From: Rhizobium sp. Q54 | Lineage (GTDB): Bacteria; Pseudomonadota; Alphaproteobacteria; Rhizobiales; Aestuariivirgaceae | Assembly: GCA_945889445.1 (NCBI GenBank) | Contig: CAMDBX010000014.1 | Coordinates: forward strand, 1-64,000 | Reading direction: 5' to 3' | Length of the DNA stretch: 64,000 bases | Part shown: in pieces, positions 21,849-32,320 of the stretch | How positions within the stretch are numbered: the first letter of the stretch is position 1 | Layout of the letters: each line of letters starts with the position of its first letter | The notes under the pieces: model-generated | The model's database searches: none | Seen by the model: only the letters and a program-made list of their open reading frames with translations | What the model was told of the DNA's origin: nothing | Position numbers and translations under genes: made by a program

Positions 21849-22859
21849 GTGAAACCTGAATTACTCTCAAAGCAAGCCGCGGGGCCGCCAAGAAGGCTCC
21901 GGGCGAACAGGGAGCAGATTAGGAAGTCATTTATCAAGAGTGTGGCGGCAGCTGCCGTCGTGGGTGTGGCCATGGCCTCCTCGGCCTTCGCGGCCGACCC
22001 GGCCAGCTGCAAGGCCGTGCGCTTTGCCGACGTGGGCTGGACCGACATCCAGGTCACCACCGGTGCCGCCTCGGTCATCCTTGAGGCGCTGGGCTATGAG
22101 CCGGCCGTCTCCACCCTCTCCGTGCCGGTCACCATGGCATCGCTGAAGAACAAGGACATCGATGTGTTCCTCGGCAACTGGATGCCGTCCATGACCGCCG
22201 ACATCCAGGCCTATCTCGACGACAAGTCGATCGAGCAGGTTGCCGCCAACCTCGAGGGCGCGGGCTATGGTCTCGTCGTTCCGCAGTATGTCGCCGATGC
22301 CGGCGTCAAGTCGCTGGCCGATCTCGGCGCCAACAAGGACAAGTTCAGCGGCAAGATCTTCGGCATCGAGGCCGGCAATGACGGCAACCGCATCATCCAG
22401 ACGATGATCGACGACCCCAAGAACAACATGAAGGACTTCCAGCTCGTCGAAAGCTCTGAAGCGGGCATGCTGACCGAGGCCGAAAAGGCCATGAAGAACA
22501 ATGAATGGATCATCTTCCTCGGCTGGACGCCGCACCCGATCATGGGCGAGATGAAGATCGCCTATCTCGACGGCATGGGTGACTCCGGCTTCGGTGCCGC
22601 CACCGTCTACACCATCGCCCGTGCGGGCTATTCCACCGAATGCCCGAACGTCGGGGCTCTTCTCAAGAACCTGAAGTTCGACCTCGCCATGGAAGGCGCC
22701 ATGATGGACCCGGTGCTGAAGAACGGCGCCGATCCGAAGGAAACCGCCAAGGCCTGGCTCAAGGCCAACCCCGATGTGGTGAAGCCCTGGCTGCAGGGCG
22801 TGACCACGCTGGATGGCGGTGACGCCGCCGCCGCGGTCGACGCCGCGCTGAATGGCTAA
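21849..22859 (+). CDS. choX: Choline ABC transporter substrate-binding protein (start uncertain)
   Basis: 'KAVRFADVGWTDIQVTTGAASVILEALGY', 'DVFLGNWMPSM', 'GWTPHPIMGEMKIAYL'; upstream of choW and choV; start could instead be the ATT at 21918. Confidence 0.9.
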   Translation: MKPELLSKQAAGPPRRLRANREQIRKSFIKSVAAAAVVGVAMASSAFAADPASCKAVRFADVGWTDIQVTTGAASVILEALGYEPAVSTLSVPVTMASLKNKDIDVFLGNWMPSMTADIQAYLDDKSIEQVAANLEGAGYGLVVPQYVADAGVKSLADLGANKDKFSGKIFGIEAGNDGNRIIQTMIDDPKNNMKDFQLVESSEAGMLTEAEKAMKNNEWIIFLGWTPHPIMGEMKIAYLDGMGDSGFGAATVYTIARAGYSTECPNVGALLKNLKFDLAMEGAMMDPVLKNGADPKETAKAWLKANPDVVKPWLQGVTTLDGGDAAAAVDAALNG

Positions 22860-22871
22860 GAAACGCCGAGC

Positions 22872-22910
22872 AAGCCCGGGAGACACCTCCCGGGCTTCTT
22901 CTTTTCCTTT
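22872..22910 (+). terminator. Intrinsic terminator/attenuator between choX and choW
   Basis: Perfect 11-bp stem AAGCCCGGGAG-ACAC-CTCCCGGGCTT then TCTTCTTTTCC. Confidence 0.8.
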
Positions 22911-22978
22911 TCGTCCAAGACATGCCAGACTGAACGCGGCGGCATAGGCAGTGTAGGTCACTCTCGGGGGAGGGGCAG

Positions 22979-23833
22979 ATGGATCCGGTCACAGCGTTCA
23001 TCCGGTCATGGAAATTGCCGGTGGGGCCATGGGGCAAGAGCTTCATGGATTTCATCGTCAACTATTTCCAGTGGCTGTTCGACGCGCTCAAGGTGTCGCT
23101 CAACTTCGTGGTGGACTGGACCACGGCAGGCCTTCTCGCCATCCCGCCGGTGCTGCTTGCCGTTCTGATTGCCGCCTTCGCCTATTGGCTGCAGAAATCC
23201 TGGAAGCTGGCGCTGGGCGTGTTCATCGGCCTCCTGTTCATCATCAACCAGGGCCTGTGGAAGGAAACGGTGCAGACGCTGGTGCTCGTCGTCGGTGCCA
23301 CCGCGCTGTCCATGGCGATGGGCGTTCCGCTCGGCATCTGGGCCGCCCACAAGCGGCAGGTCTGGCGCGTCACCCAACCGGTGCTCGACCTGATGCAGAC
23401 CATGCCGACCTTCGTCTACCTGATCCCCATCCTCATCCTGTTCGGGCTCGGTGCGGCCCCTGCCCTCATCGTAACCATCATTTTTGCCATGCCGGCGCCG
23501 GTCCGCATGACATACCTCGGCATCACATCCATTCCGACGCCGATGATCGAGGCGGGGGAGGCCTTCGGTGCCACCAAGCGGCAATTGCTGTGGAAGGTGG
23601 AACTGCCCGCCGCCATGCCCTCGATCATGGCCGGGCTCACGCAATGCATCATGCTATCGCTGTCCATGGTGGTGTTCGCCACGCTGATCGGCGCTCCCAG
23701 CCTCGGCAATCCGGTGTTCAAGGCGCTGTCCAACCGCAACATTCCACTTGGCATCGAGGCGGGCCTCGCCATCGTGGTGCTGGCCATCATCCTTGACCGC
23801 ATGCTTGCGGTAAAGTCAGGAGGCAAGAAATGA
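22979..23833 (+). CDS. choW: Choline ABC transporter permease
   Basis: ProW-like permease, 'MQTMPTFVYLIPILILFGLG', 'EAGEAFGATKRQLLWKVELPAAMPSIMAGLTQ'. Confidence 0.92.
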   Translation: MDPVTAFIRSWKLPVGPWGKSFMDFIVNYFQWLFDALKVSLNFVVDWTTAGLLAIPPVLLAVLIAAFAYWLQKSWKLALGVFIGLLFIINQGLWKETVQTLVLVVGATALSMAMGVPLGIWAAHKRQVWRVTQPVLDLMQTMPTFVYLIPILILFGLGAAPALIVTIIFAMPAPVRMTYLGITSIPTPMIEAGEAFGATKRQLLWKVELPAAMPSIMAGLTQCIMLSLSMVVFATLIGAPSLGNPVFKALSNRNIPLGIEAGLAIVVLAIILDRMLAVKSGGKK

Positions 23834-25020
23834 CCGCCTCCATCGAGTTCAGGAACGTCGACATCATCTTCGGCGAAAAGACCGAGGAAGCGCTGAAGCT
23901 TGCACACTCCGGCGTGGACCGCTCCGAAATCCTCAAGCGCACCGGCGCCGTGCTCGGCGCAACGCAGGCCAGCCTCACCGTCAACGAAGGGGAAATCAGC
24001 GTGCTGATGGGCCTCTCGGGCTCCGGCAAGTCGACGCTGCTGCGTGCCGTCAACGGCCTCAACAAGGTGACGGGCGGCGAAGTGCTGGTCAAGGACGGCG
24101 ACCGCATGGTCGATGTCGCCTCCTGTGACGCGGCCACACTCAGGCACATCCGCCAGAAGCAGGTGGCCATGGTGTTCCAGCAGTTCGCGCTGCTGCCATG
24201 GCGCACGGTGCGCGAGAACGCCGGCTTCGGCCTCGAGCTTGCCGGCATGCCGGAGGCTGAGCGCAACGCCAAGGTCGACAAGCAACTCGAACTCGTGGGC
24301 CTCAAGCAATGGGCCAACAAATACGTGCATGAGCTGTCAGGCGGCATGCAGCAGCGCGTTGGCCTTGCCCGCGCCTTCGCGACGGAAGCGCCCATCCTGC
24401 TGATGGACGAGCCGTTCTCAGCCCTCGATCCCCTCATCCGCACCAAGCTGCAGGACGAGCTTCTGCAGTTGCAGAAGCAGATCAAGAAAACCATCCTCTT
24501 CGTCAGCCACGACCTCGAGGAAGCGCTCAAGATCGGCAACCGCATCACCATCATGGAGGGTGGCCGCATCGTGCAGTCGGGCACGCCCGAAGACATCGTA
24601 CTGAAGCCCGCCAACGACTATGTGCGCGACTTCATCGCCAATGTGAACCCGCTCTCGGTGCTGACCGCATGGAACGTGATGCGGGCGCTGCCCGAGCTGG
24701 AACGCGGCGACGACGGCTGGGTGTGGCTCGACAAGCACAAGACCACCCGCTTCAAGCTGGGGTCGGACGGCAAGGTGGTGGCCGCCGAACGTGACGGCCA
24801 TCCCGCCACCTGGGTGTCATGCGATCACGTCGAAACGCCGGTTCAGGAAGGCCACCGCCCGGTGTTCTGGGCAAGGCCCGGCACCTCGCTGAAGGTGGTG
24901 ATGCTGGCGATCCACAACACCGACGTGGCGCCGGTGGCAATTTTCGACGAGAACGACAGGTTCCTCGGCTCGATCAGCGTCAGGCACGTGCTGCAGGCGG
25001 TGCTCAAGCGGCAGGACTAG
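23830..25020 (+). CDS. choV: Choline ABC transporter ATP-binding protein
   Basis: Walker A '[17 protein letters not shown]', '[17 protein letters not shown]'; ProV-like. Confidence 0.93.
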   Translation: MTASIEFRNVDIIFGEKTEEALKLAHSGVDRSEILKRTGAVLGATQASLTVNEGEISVLMGLSGSGKSTLLRAVNGLNKVTGGEVLVKDGDRMVDVASCDAATLRHIRQKQVAMVFQQFALLPWRTVRENAGFGLELAGMPEAERNAKVDKQLELVGLKQWANKYVHELSGGMQQRVGLARAFATEAPILLMDEPFSALDPLIRTKLQDELLQLQKQIKKTILFVSHDLEEALKIGNRITIMEGGRIVQSGTPEDIVLKPANDYVRDFIANVNPLSVLTAWNVMRALPELERGDDGWVWLDKHKTTRFKLGSDGKVVAAERDGHPATWVSCDHVETPVQEGHRPVFWARPGTSLKVVMLAIHNTDVAPVAIFDENDRFLGSISVRHVLQAVLKRQD

Positions 25021-26194
25021 CCACGTCCCACGCCGTGCCCGCAGCGAGCGGCCCGACATCAAGCTGCCGCGCGATGGTTTGTCCGATGTCGGCGAAGCTT
25101 GTCCGCAGGCCGAAGCTGCCGGGGATCATGCCGGGCATGAAGCTCATCACCGGAATCTGCTCGCGGGTGTGGTCGGTGCCGGTCCATGTGGGATCGTTTC
25201 CATGATCGGCGGTGAGGATGAGGAGGTCGCCCTTGCGGAGTTTGTGCATGATGCGCGGCAGTTCGGCGTCGAAGGCCTCGAGCAGCCTGCCGTAGCCGAT
25301 CGGATCGCGGCGGTGGCCGAACTCCGAGTCGAAGTCGACGAAATTGGTCATCAGGAAGCCGCCCTCGCCCAGTGCGTCCATGTTGGCGAGTGTCGCCTCG
25401 AGGAAGGCGGGGTTGCCCGCCACCTTGATCTCGCGACCCGTGCCGACATGGGCATAGATGTCACCGATCTTGCCGACGGAGACCACATCACGCCCGGCAT
25501 CGGCAAGAACCTTGAGCAGCGTCGGCCTGGGCGGCGTCACGGCGAAATCCTTGCGGTGGCCGGTGCGGCGGAATTCGCCTGGCGTCTCGCCGAGGAAAGG
25601 CCGGGCGATGATACGGCCAATGTTCATGGGGTAAGTGAGCTCACGCGCCACGCGGCAGACATCGTAAAGACGCTCCAGCCCGAAGTGCTCTTCATGTGCC
25701 GCGATCTGCAGCACGCTGTCGGCACTGGTGTAGGCGATGGGCTTGCCCGAACGGATGTGCTCCGTGCCGAAGTCCTCGATGACCTCGGTGCCGGAGGCAT
25801 GGCACATGGCGAGCAGCCCGGGCAACTTGCAACGGGTCACGATGCCGTCGATCAGGTCCTGCGGAAAGGCGGGAACGGTGTGCGGGAAGTAGCCCCAGTC
25901 AAAGGCCAGCGGCACGCCGGCGATTTCCCAGTGGCCGGTGATCGTGTCCTTGCCGCGCGAGACTTCACGGGCGACGCCGTACTGGCCGATGAGCTCTGCA
26001 TCAGCCAGCGGGTTGCGTCCCGTCGACAGAGCGGCTGCACGGCCCAGCCCCAGCGAGCCCATGTGCGGCACGTCGAGCGTCATGCGATCACAGATATGGC
26101 CCAGCGTATTGGATCCTTCATCACCGAAGCTCGCGGCATCGGGCGCACCGCCGATGCCGAAGGAATCGAGGATCAGGAGAAAGGCTCGTGCCAT
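25004..26194 (-). CDS. deoB: Phosphopentomutase
   Basis: '[34 protein letters not shown]', '[24 protein letters not shown]'. Confidence 0.96.
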   Translation of the reverse strand: MARAFLLILDSFGIGGAPDAASFGDEGSNTLGHICDRMTLDVPHMGSLGLGRAAALSTGRNPLADAELIGQYGVAREVSRGKDTITGHWEIAGVPLAFDWGYFPHTVPAFPQDLIDGIVTRCKLPGLLAMCHASGTEVIEDFGTEHIRSGKPIAYTSADSVLQIAAHEEHFGLERLYDVCRVARELTYPMNIGRIIARPFLGETPGEFRRTGHRKDFAVTPPRPTLLKVLADAGRDVVSVGKIGDIYAHVGTGREIKVAGNPAFLEATLANMDALGEGGFLMTNFVDFDSEFGHRRDPIGYGRLLEAFDAELPRIMHKLRKGDLLILTADHGNDPTWTGTDHTREQIPVMSFMPGMIPGSFGLRTSFADIGQTIARQLDVGPLAAGTAWDVASPAA

Positions 26195-26206
26195 TGCGTC
26201 TCCGCG

Positions 26207-27514
26207 TCAACCCGTGATGCGCGCCAGCACCGTTGCCGACTCACCCGGACGCTCGCCTGGAATGTAAGCACTTTTTATCAAGGTTGCAGCCCTCTCGAAT
26301 GAGGCCTCGTCGGCCGCATGGACGAGGCAGAGGGGTGTCGCCCGGTCCGCCCTCGCGCCCTTGCCGAGAAGCTGCGAGAGGCCAACACGATGATCAATGG
26401 CGTCGGAGGCCACCCGGCGCCCGCCACCCAGTTCGATCACCGCAAGGCCAAGCTCGCGCGTGCGGATGGAGGAGACGAAACCGTCCTCATCCGCATGGAC
26501 CGGTCGGATGATCGGCGCCGGCGCGAGATAGGATCGATAGTTCGACAGGAAATCCGCAGGCCCGCCCAGCGCCCGCACCATGCGCTCGAAATGTTCGGCC
26601 GCCCTGCCGCCTGTAATTGTGGTGGCCAGCCGCGCACGGGCCGTCGCGGCATCGCTGTCAATTCCTGCACTCAGCAGCAATTCCGTGCCGAGCGCCAGGG
26701 TGATGTCCATGACGCGGGGATCATCGCGGCGGCAAAGCAGGAATTCGCAGGCATGTGCCACTTCGAGTGCATTGCCGGCGCAGGGGGCGAGCGGCTCGCT
26801 CATGTCGGTGACGAGTGCCGTGGTCGGAAGACCCGCGCCATTGGCGACGTCGACGAGGCTCTCGGCCAGGGCCTCGGCATCGGCCATGCGCGTCATGAAG
26901 GCGCCGGAGCCCATCTTCACGTCGAGCACGAGATGGCCCAGCCCCGCTGCGAGCTTCTTCGACAGAATGGAGGCGGTGATGAGCGGCACGGATTCGACCG
27001 TCGCGGTCACGTCGCGGATGCCATAAAGGCGCTTGTCGGCGGGTGCGAGGTCGGCTGTCTGCCCGATGATGGCACAGCCCGCCTCGCGCGTCGCTTTGCG
27101 GAAAAGCGCGAGGCCGGGCTGGGTGGCGTAACCCGGAATGGAATCGAGCTTGTCCAGCGTGCCGCCGGTGTGGCCGAGGCCACGGCCCGATATCATCGGA
27201 ACATAAGCACCGCAGGCGGCGAGCATGGGGGCGAGCATGAGCGAGAGATTGTCGCCAATGCCGCCGGAGGAATGCTTGTCCACCACGGGCCCGGGCAGGT
27301 CCCAAGTCAGCACGGTGCCGGAATCGCGCATGGCCAGCGTGAGGCCCACCGCCTCCTCGCGGCTCATGCCGCGGAAGAACACCGCCATGGCGAAGGCCGC
27401 GACCTGGCCTTCTGACACGCTGCCAGACGTCAGACCGGCAATGAACTCTTTCACGTCCTCGCGCTTGAGCGGCGCGCCGTCACGCTTCCGGCGGATCAGT
27501 TCCTGGGGCAGCAT
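26207..27514 (-). CDS. deoA: Thymidine phosphorylase
   Basis: 'MLPQELIRRKRDGAPL', 'DKHSSGGIGDNLSLMLAPM', 'KMGSGAFMTRMADAEALA'. Confidence 0.96.
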   Translation of the reverse strand: MLPQELIRRKRDGAPLKREDVKEFIAGLTSGSVSEGQVAAFAMAVFFRGMSREEAVGLTLAMRDSGTVLTWDLPGPVVDKHSSGGIGDNLSLMLAPMLAACGAYVPMISGRGLGHTGGTLDKLDSIPGYATQPGLALFRKATREAGCAIIGQTADLAPADKRLYGIRDVTATVESVPLITASILSKKLAAGLGHLVLDVKMGSGAFMTRMADAEALAESLVDVANGAGLPTTALVTDMSEPLAPCAGNALEVAHACEFLLCRRDDPRVMDITLALGTELLLSAGIDSDAATARARLATTITGGRAAEHFERMVRALGGPADFLSNYRSYLAPAPIIRPVHADEDGFVSSIRTRELGLAVIELGGGRRVASDAIDHRVGLSQLLGKGARADRATPLCLVHAADEASFERAATLIKSAYIPGERPGESATVLARITG

Positions 27515-27515
27515 A

Positions 27516-28298
27516 TCATGCGTCCTTCAGGAAACGGGTGACCAGCGCCTTCATGTTCATGGCCGCCTTGGCGCCTTCGCGCTTGGTTTCCTCGTGCGAG
27601 GGCGATGCGCCCTCGATGCCCGCTGCAAGGTTGGTGATGACGGAGAGGCCCGCAACCTTCAGCCCGAAGCGCCGCGCGAGGATGGTCTCGGGCGCGGTGG
27701 ACATGCCCACCGCTGTGCCCCCGATGATCTGGAACATGCGAATCTCGGCGGGTGTCTCGAAGGAAGGGCCGGAGTACCAGCAGTAGACACCCTCATGGAG
27801 CGCGATGCCCTCGGCCTTCGCGGCGGCAAGGAAGCGCTGGCGCAGCGCCGGGTCATAGGCATCGGTCATCGGCACAAAGTTCTCATCACCATGCTGGCCG
27901 ATGAGCGGGTTCATGCCGGAATAGTTGATGTGGTCGGCGATCAGCATGATCGAGCCGGGGCGCATCTCGGGCTTCAGGCTTCCGGCGGCGTTGGTGAGGA
28001 TCAGCGTTTCGATGCCTGCACCCTTCAGCATCTCGATGGCCGGGCGCATGACGGCGGCGTTGCCGGACTCATAAGGGTGGGCGCGGCCCGCCAGAACGGC
28101 AACTTGCTTTCCGCCAAGATGGCCGACGAACAGCTTTCCGGCATGGCCGGAAATCTTCGGAACGGGAAAGCCGTGAAGCTCGGCGTAGGGGATGACCAAC
28201 GCATCCTCCACCGCTTCAGCCAGCGCGCCGAGGCTGGAGCCGAGGATGATGGCGGTCTTCGGAGCACGGCCTTGAAGCTTCTCCACAAGCGCATTCAT
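27516..28298 (-). CDS. Purine-nucleoside phosphorylase
   Basis: 'MNALVEKLQGRAPKTAIILGSSLG', 'AGRAHPYESGN', 'TNAAGSL'; ORF extension to 28538 runs through cdd and is rejected. Confidence 0.93.
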   Translation of the reverse strand: MNALVEKLQGRAPKTAIILGSSLGALAEAVEDALVIPYAELHGFPVPKISGHAGKLFVGHLGGKQVAVLAGRAHPYESGNAAVMRPAIEMLKGAGIETLILTNAAGSLKPEMRPGSIMLIADHINYSGMNPLIGQHGDENFVPMTDAYDPALRQRFLAAAKAEGIALHEGVYCWYSGPSFETPAEIRMFQIIGGTAVGMSTAPETILARRFGLKVAGLSVITNLAAGIEGASPSHEETKREGAKAAMNMKALVTRFLKDA

Positions 28299-28687
28299 GC
28301 GAGGTTCTCCGGCCCGAAGGAGAAGGGCAGCAGTTCCGCCAGGGTGAAGGTCTGGATCAATTCGCCGGTTTCCGTGCAGCAGTGGATCTTCACTTCGGGG
28401 CTGGCGAATTCGCGAATCTTCTGGCGGCAACCGCCGCAGGGCGTGCACAGCGTGGAACCATTGCCCATCACCGCGATCTCGGTGATCCTGCGACCGCCCG
28501 CCATGACGAGGGCGGAAATGGCGGAGGGCTCGGCGCACCAGCCCTGCGGGTATGAGGCGTTCTCGATGTTGCAGCCACCGTGCACGCGGCCATACTCGTC
28601 ACGCATCGCAGCCCCGACGAGAAATTTCGAATAGGGCGCATGGGCGCGCAGGCGGGCGGCCTTTGCCTCTTCGATCAAGTCGCGCAT
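28295..28687 (-). CDS. cdd: Cytidine deaminase
   Basis: 'GGCNIENASYPQGWCAEPSAI', 'PCGGCRQKIREFA' zinc-binding motifs. Confidence 0.95.
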   Translation of the reverse strand: MRDLIEEAKAARLRAHAPYSKFLVGAAMRDEYGRVHGGCNIENASYPQGWCAEPSAISALVMAGGRRITEIAVMGNGSTLCTPCGGCRQKIREFASPEVKIHCCTETGELIQTFTLAELLPFSFGPENLA

Positions 28688-28688
28688 G

Positions 28689-29636
28689 TCAGCGGTCCTT
28701 CACATAGGGGATGCCGGAGGCCTTGGGCGGCACCGACTTGCCGATGAAGCCCGCAAGCAGCACCACGGTGAGCACATAGGGCAGCATGTTGATGAACTGA
28801 ACCGGAATCTGGAAGCCGCCGATCGAGACGCCTTGCGCGAAATTGCCCACCGCCTGCAGGAAGCCGAAGAGCAGGCAGGCACCAAGTGCCGGCCAGGCGC
28901 GCCAGTTGGCGAAGATGAGTGCTGCAAGCGCCATGAAGCCGGAGCCCGCCGTCATGTCGCGCACGAAGCTGGAGGACAACGAGGTGGAGATGAAGGCGCC
29001 TGCCACGCCGCACAGCACGCCGGCAATGATCACGGCGCGGTAGCGAAGCCCCGCGACGGAGATGCCTGCCGTATCGACCGCCGCCGGGTTCTCACCCACG
29101 GCGCGCAGCCTCAGGCCGAAGCGGGTGCGCGACAGCGCCCAGGCGGTGAGCGGCACCAGCGCGAAGGCGGCATAGGCGAGGATCGAGTGTTCGAGAAAGA
29201 CCTTCACCAGCGGGCCGATCACGGGCATCTCCTCAAGCACCGGAAACTGGAAGGGCAGGAAGCGGCCCTCGGGCGGCAGCGCCGGGGTGCGGCCGCCTTC
29301 GCGGAACCACTCATTGCCAAGCACCACGGCGAGCCCCGCTGCAAGCATGTTGATGGCCACACCCGAGACCACCTGGTTGCCGCGCTGGTTGATCGAGGCA
29401 TAGCCATGGACCAGCGCGAAGCCGACCGACACGAGGATGGCGCATGCGAGCCCGATCCACGCCGAACCGAAGACGGCGGAGGCGGAGGCCGCCATGAAGG
29501 ACGCGATCAGCATCTTGCCTTCGAGGCCGATGTCGACGATGCCGGCCCGTTCAGACCACAGGCCCGCGATGCAGGCGAGGATCAGCGGCACACTCATGCG
29601 GATGGTGGAGGCGAGAAGCTCGACGTAGAGGTCCAT
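28689..29636 (-). CDS. Nucleoside ABC transporter permease (BMP-type)
   Basis: Multi-TM; 'GLWSERAGIVDIGLEGKMLI', 'GENPAAVDTAGI'. Confidence 0.9.
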   Translation of the reverse strand: MDLYVELLASTIRMSVPLILACIAGLWSERAGIVDIGLEGKMLIASFMAASASAVFGSAWIGLACAILVSVGFALVHGYASINQRGNQVVSGVAINMLAAGLAVVLGNEWFREGGRTPALPPEGRFLPFQFPVLEEMPVIGPLVKVFLEHSILAYAAFALVPLTAWALSRTRFGLRLRAVGENPAAVDTAGISVAGLRYRAVIIAGVLCGVAGAFISTSLSSSFVRDMTAGSGFMALAALIFANWRAWPALGACLLFGFLQAVGNFAQGVSIGGFQIPVQFINMLPYVLTVVLLAGFIGKSVPPKASGIPYVKDR

Positions 29637-30740
29637 CTACTTGCCCTCCACCTTGAAGAACAGGGCGGCCACCCAGGGGCGGAAGGCATATTCGAGGGCA
29701 CCCATGAACAGGATGACGAGGCCCTGGATGACCACCACCATGTCGCGGTTGATCTCGGGCTTGGCGAAGGACAGCTCGGAGCCGCCCTGATAGAGCAGGC
29801 CGAAGAGCATGGCGGCGAGCAGGATGCCCACGGGGTGCGACCGGCCCATGAGCGCGACAGCAATCCCGACGAAGCCCGCACCGCCCACATAGCCCAGCAC
29901 CAGCCGGTGCTGCACGCCGAGGATCTCGTTCACCGGCACGAGGCCGGCAAGCGCGCCCGAGATGACCATGGCGATGATGATGATGCGGTCCGGCCGGATG
30001 CCGGCATAGACGGCGGCAGCGGGGTTGGCGCCAAGCGCGCGGATCTCGTAGCCGAGCTTGGTGCGCCACAGCAGGTACCACACCGCCCAGGCCGCAATGA
30101 GTGCGAGGAACACCGAGAAGTTCAGCGGCGAGGAGGCGATCCTGACGCCGAAGAACTCACGCGCCACCTCGCGCGCGCTCATGATGTAGGCGCCGGTGAT
30201 CTCGCGGCTTTCCACCGCCATCTTGCCCACCGGGCGGAACCAGTAGTTGATCAGGTAGCCCACCAGGCTCGCGGCGATGAAGTTGAACATGATCGTGGTG
30301 ATCACGATGTGGCTGCCCCGCTTGGCCTGCAGCACGCCCGGGATCCAGGCCCAGAAGGCGCCCATCGCCATGGAGGCGAGGATGGCAAGCGGGATGAGGA
30401 TGGGCCAGGGCAGGAACTCGAGGCCGAGGCCCACGGTGGCCGCACCCACGCCCGCCATATAGGCCTGACCCTCGCCGCCGATGTTGAACAGCCCGGCGTG
30501 GAAGGCCACCGCCACCGCGAGGCCGGTGAAGACGAAGGTGGTGGCATAGTAGAGAAGGTATCCCCAGCCCTTGAGCGAGCCGACCGCACCCTTGAGCATG
30601 ATCCACATCGCCTCGACCGGATTTTCGCCGATGATGATGACGATGAGCCCCGACACCGCAAGCGCCACGGTGAGGTTGATGAGCGGAATCAGGCCGACAT
30701 CGACCCAGTGCGGAAGCTCTCCCCTTGACTGCATCATCAC
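29637..30740 (-). CDS. Nucleoside ABC transporter permease (BMP-type)
   Basis: Multi-TM; 'AFHAGLFNIGGEGQAYMAG', 'RALGANPAAAVYAGI'. Confidence 0.9.
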   Translation of the reverse strand: MMMQSRGELPHWVDVGLIPLINLTVALAVSGLIVIIIGENPVEAMWIMLKGAVGSLKGWGYLLYYATTFVFTGLAVAVAFHAGLFNIGGEGQAYMAGVGAATVGLGLEFLPWPILIPLAILASMAMGAFWAWIPGVLQAKRGSHIVITTIMFNFIAASLVGYLINYWFRPVGKMAVESREITGAYIMSAREVAREFFGVRIASSPLNFSVFLALIAAWAVWYLLWRTKLGYEIRALGANPAAAVYAGIRPDRIIIIAMVISGALAGLVPVNEILGVQHRLVLGYVGGAGFVGIAVALMGRSHPVGILLAAMLFGLLYQGGSELSFAKPEINRDMVVVIQGLVILFMGALEYAFRPWVAALFFKVEGK

Positions 30741-32254
30741 GCGGCGTCCTGCCCGACGCCGGCCATGAGCAGGCCCAGTTCGCGTTCGCTGGCGCCCGGC
30801 CCGCGCTCACCCATCACGCGGCCCGCGAACATGACGAGGATGCGATCCGACATGGAGCGTATCTCGTCGAGTTCGACGGAGACGAGCAGCACGGCCTTGC
30901 CCTCGTCCCGCAGCTGGATGATGCGCTTGTGGATGTATTCGATGGCCCCGATGTCCACCCCGCGCGTCGGCTGGCCGACGATGAGCAGATCCGGGTTGGA
31001 CCTGATCTCGCGCGCGATGATCAGCTTCTGCTGGTTGCCTCCGGAGAATTTGGACGACTTGAGCAAGGGGTCCGGCGGGCGGACGTCGAATTCATCCATC
31101 TCCGTCCGGGCCCGTGCGATCACCTTGTCGCGGTCGAGCCGGAAGCCCTTGCCGAGCGACTCGAGGTGGTGCCAGCCAAGGATGGCGCTTTCGGCGGCAT
31201 CGAAGGAGCCGATGAGGCCGCGGTGCTGGCGGTCCTCCGGCACGTGCGCAAGACCTTCGGCGCGCACGTGGCGCGGGTCGCCGAGGATGCCGATGTCCTT
31301 GCCCTCGAAGATCACCTGGCCCGAGGTGGGCCGCGTGATCCCGGCGATCACGTCAAGCAATTCCGACTGGCCATTGCCCGAGACACCGGCGATGCCGACG
31401 ATCTCGCCCTTCCTGACCGAGAAGGAGACATTGTCAACGCGCGCAATGCCCTTCCTGTCCTTCCAGGTGAGGTTCTTCACCTCGAGTACGGTTTCACCCG
31501 GCGTTGAAGGGCCCTTCTCGACACGCATCAGGACGTGGCGGCCGACCATCAGCTCGGCGAGTTCCATTACGTCCGTTTGCATGGTCTCGCGGGTTGCCAC
31601 GACTTCGCCGCGGCGCATGACCGAGACGTGATCGGTGATTGCGATGATCTCGCGCAGCTTGTGGGTGATGAGGATGACGGTCTTGCCCTGGTCGCGCAGT
31701 GTGCCGAGGATGCGGAAGAGATGGTCGGCCTCGTCCGGCGTCAGCACGCCCGTGGGCTCGTCGAGGATCAGCGTCTCCGCGCCGCGAAACAGCGCCTTCA
31801 GGATTTCGACGCGCTGCTGGAGTCCCACGGGAAGTTCGCCGACGATGGCGTCCGGATCGACCTCAAGTTCATAGTCATTGGCCAGCCGCACGAGTTCGGC
31901 GCGGGCCTTGGCAAGGGCCGGGCCAATCAATGCGCCGCCCTCCGACCCGAGGACGACGTTTTCGAGCACGGTGAAGGGTTCGACCAGCATGAAGTGCTGG
32001 TGGACCATGCCGATGCCGAGGGCAATGGCGTCGGACGAGGAGCGGATCCTGACCGGCTTGCCCTTGATGCGGATCTCGCCCGAGTCGGCGTGGTAGAATC
32101 CGAAGAGGATCGACATGAGGGTCGACTTCCCCGCGCCGTTCTCGCCGATGATGCCGTGGATGGAGCCGGGCGCGATGGCCAGCGACACGTCCTTGTTGGC
32201 GTGGACGGAGCCGAAGCGCTTGTCGATGCCGATCAGTTCGATGGCGGGAGTCAT
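30737..32254 (-). CDS. Nucleoside/sugar ABC transporter ATPase with two NBDs
   Basis: 'GIIGENGAGKSTLMSILFG', second NBD 'VSGNGQSELLDVIAGI', 'FSGGNQQKLIIARE'. Confidence 0.93.
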   Translation of the reverse strand: MTPAIELIGIDKRFGSVHANKDVSLAIAPGSIHGIIGENGAGKSTLMSILFGFYHADSGEIRIKGKPVRIRSSSDAIALGIGMVHQHFMLVEPFTVLENVVLGSEGGALIGPALAKARAELVRLANDYELEVDPDAIVGELPVGLQQRVEILKALFRGAETLILDEPTGVLTPDEADHLFRILGTLRDQGKTVILITHKLREIIAITDHVSVMRRGEVVATRETMQTDVMELAELMVGRHVLMRVEKGPSTPGETVLEVKNLTWKDRKGIARVDNVSFSVRKGEIVGIAGVSGNGQSELLDVIAGITRPTSGQVIFEGKDIGILGDPRHVRAEGLAHVPEDRQHRGLIGSFDAAESAILGWHHLESLGKGFRLDRDKVIARARTEMDEFDVRPPDPLLKSSKFSGGNQQKLIIAREIRSNPDLLIVGQPTRGVDIGAIEYIHKRIIQLRDEGKAVLLVSVELDEIRSMSDRILVMFAGRVMGERGPGASERELGLLMAGVGQDAA

Positions 32255-32277
32255 GCCGTTCCCGTTTCAGCAGGCAG

Positions 32278-32311
32278 AAAAAGAGCCGCCCCCCGGATGG
32301 GAGGGCGGCTC
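32278..32311 (-). terminator. Intrinsic terminator/attenuator after the BMP binding-protein gene
   Basis: 9-bp stem GAGCCGCCC/GGGCGGCTC plus extra pairs, followed on minus strand by TTTTT. Confidence 0.8.
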
Positions 32312-32320
32312 ACGCGAGGC

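Noticed and set aside
28299-28538. N-terminal extension of the PNP ORF
   Set aside because: It is an out-of-frame reading of cdd; PNP starts at 28298.
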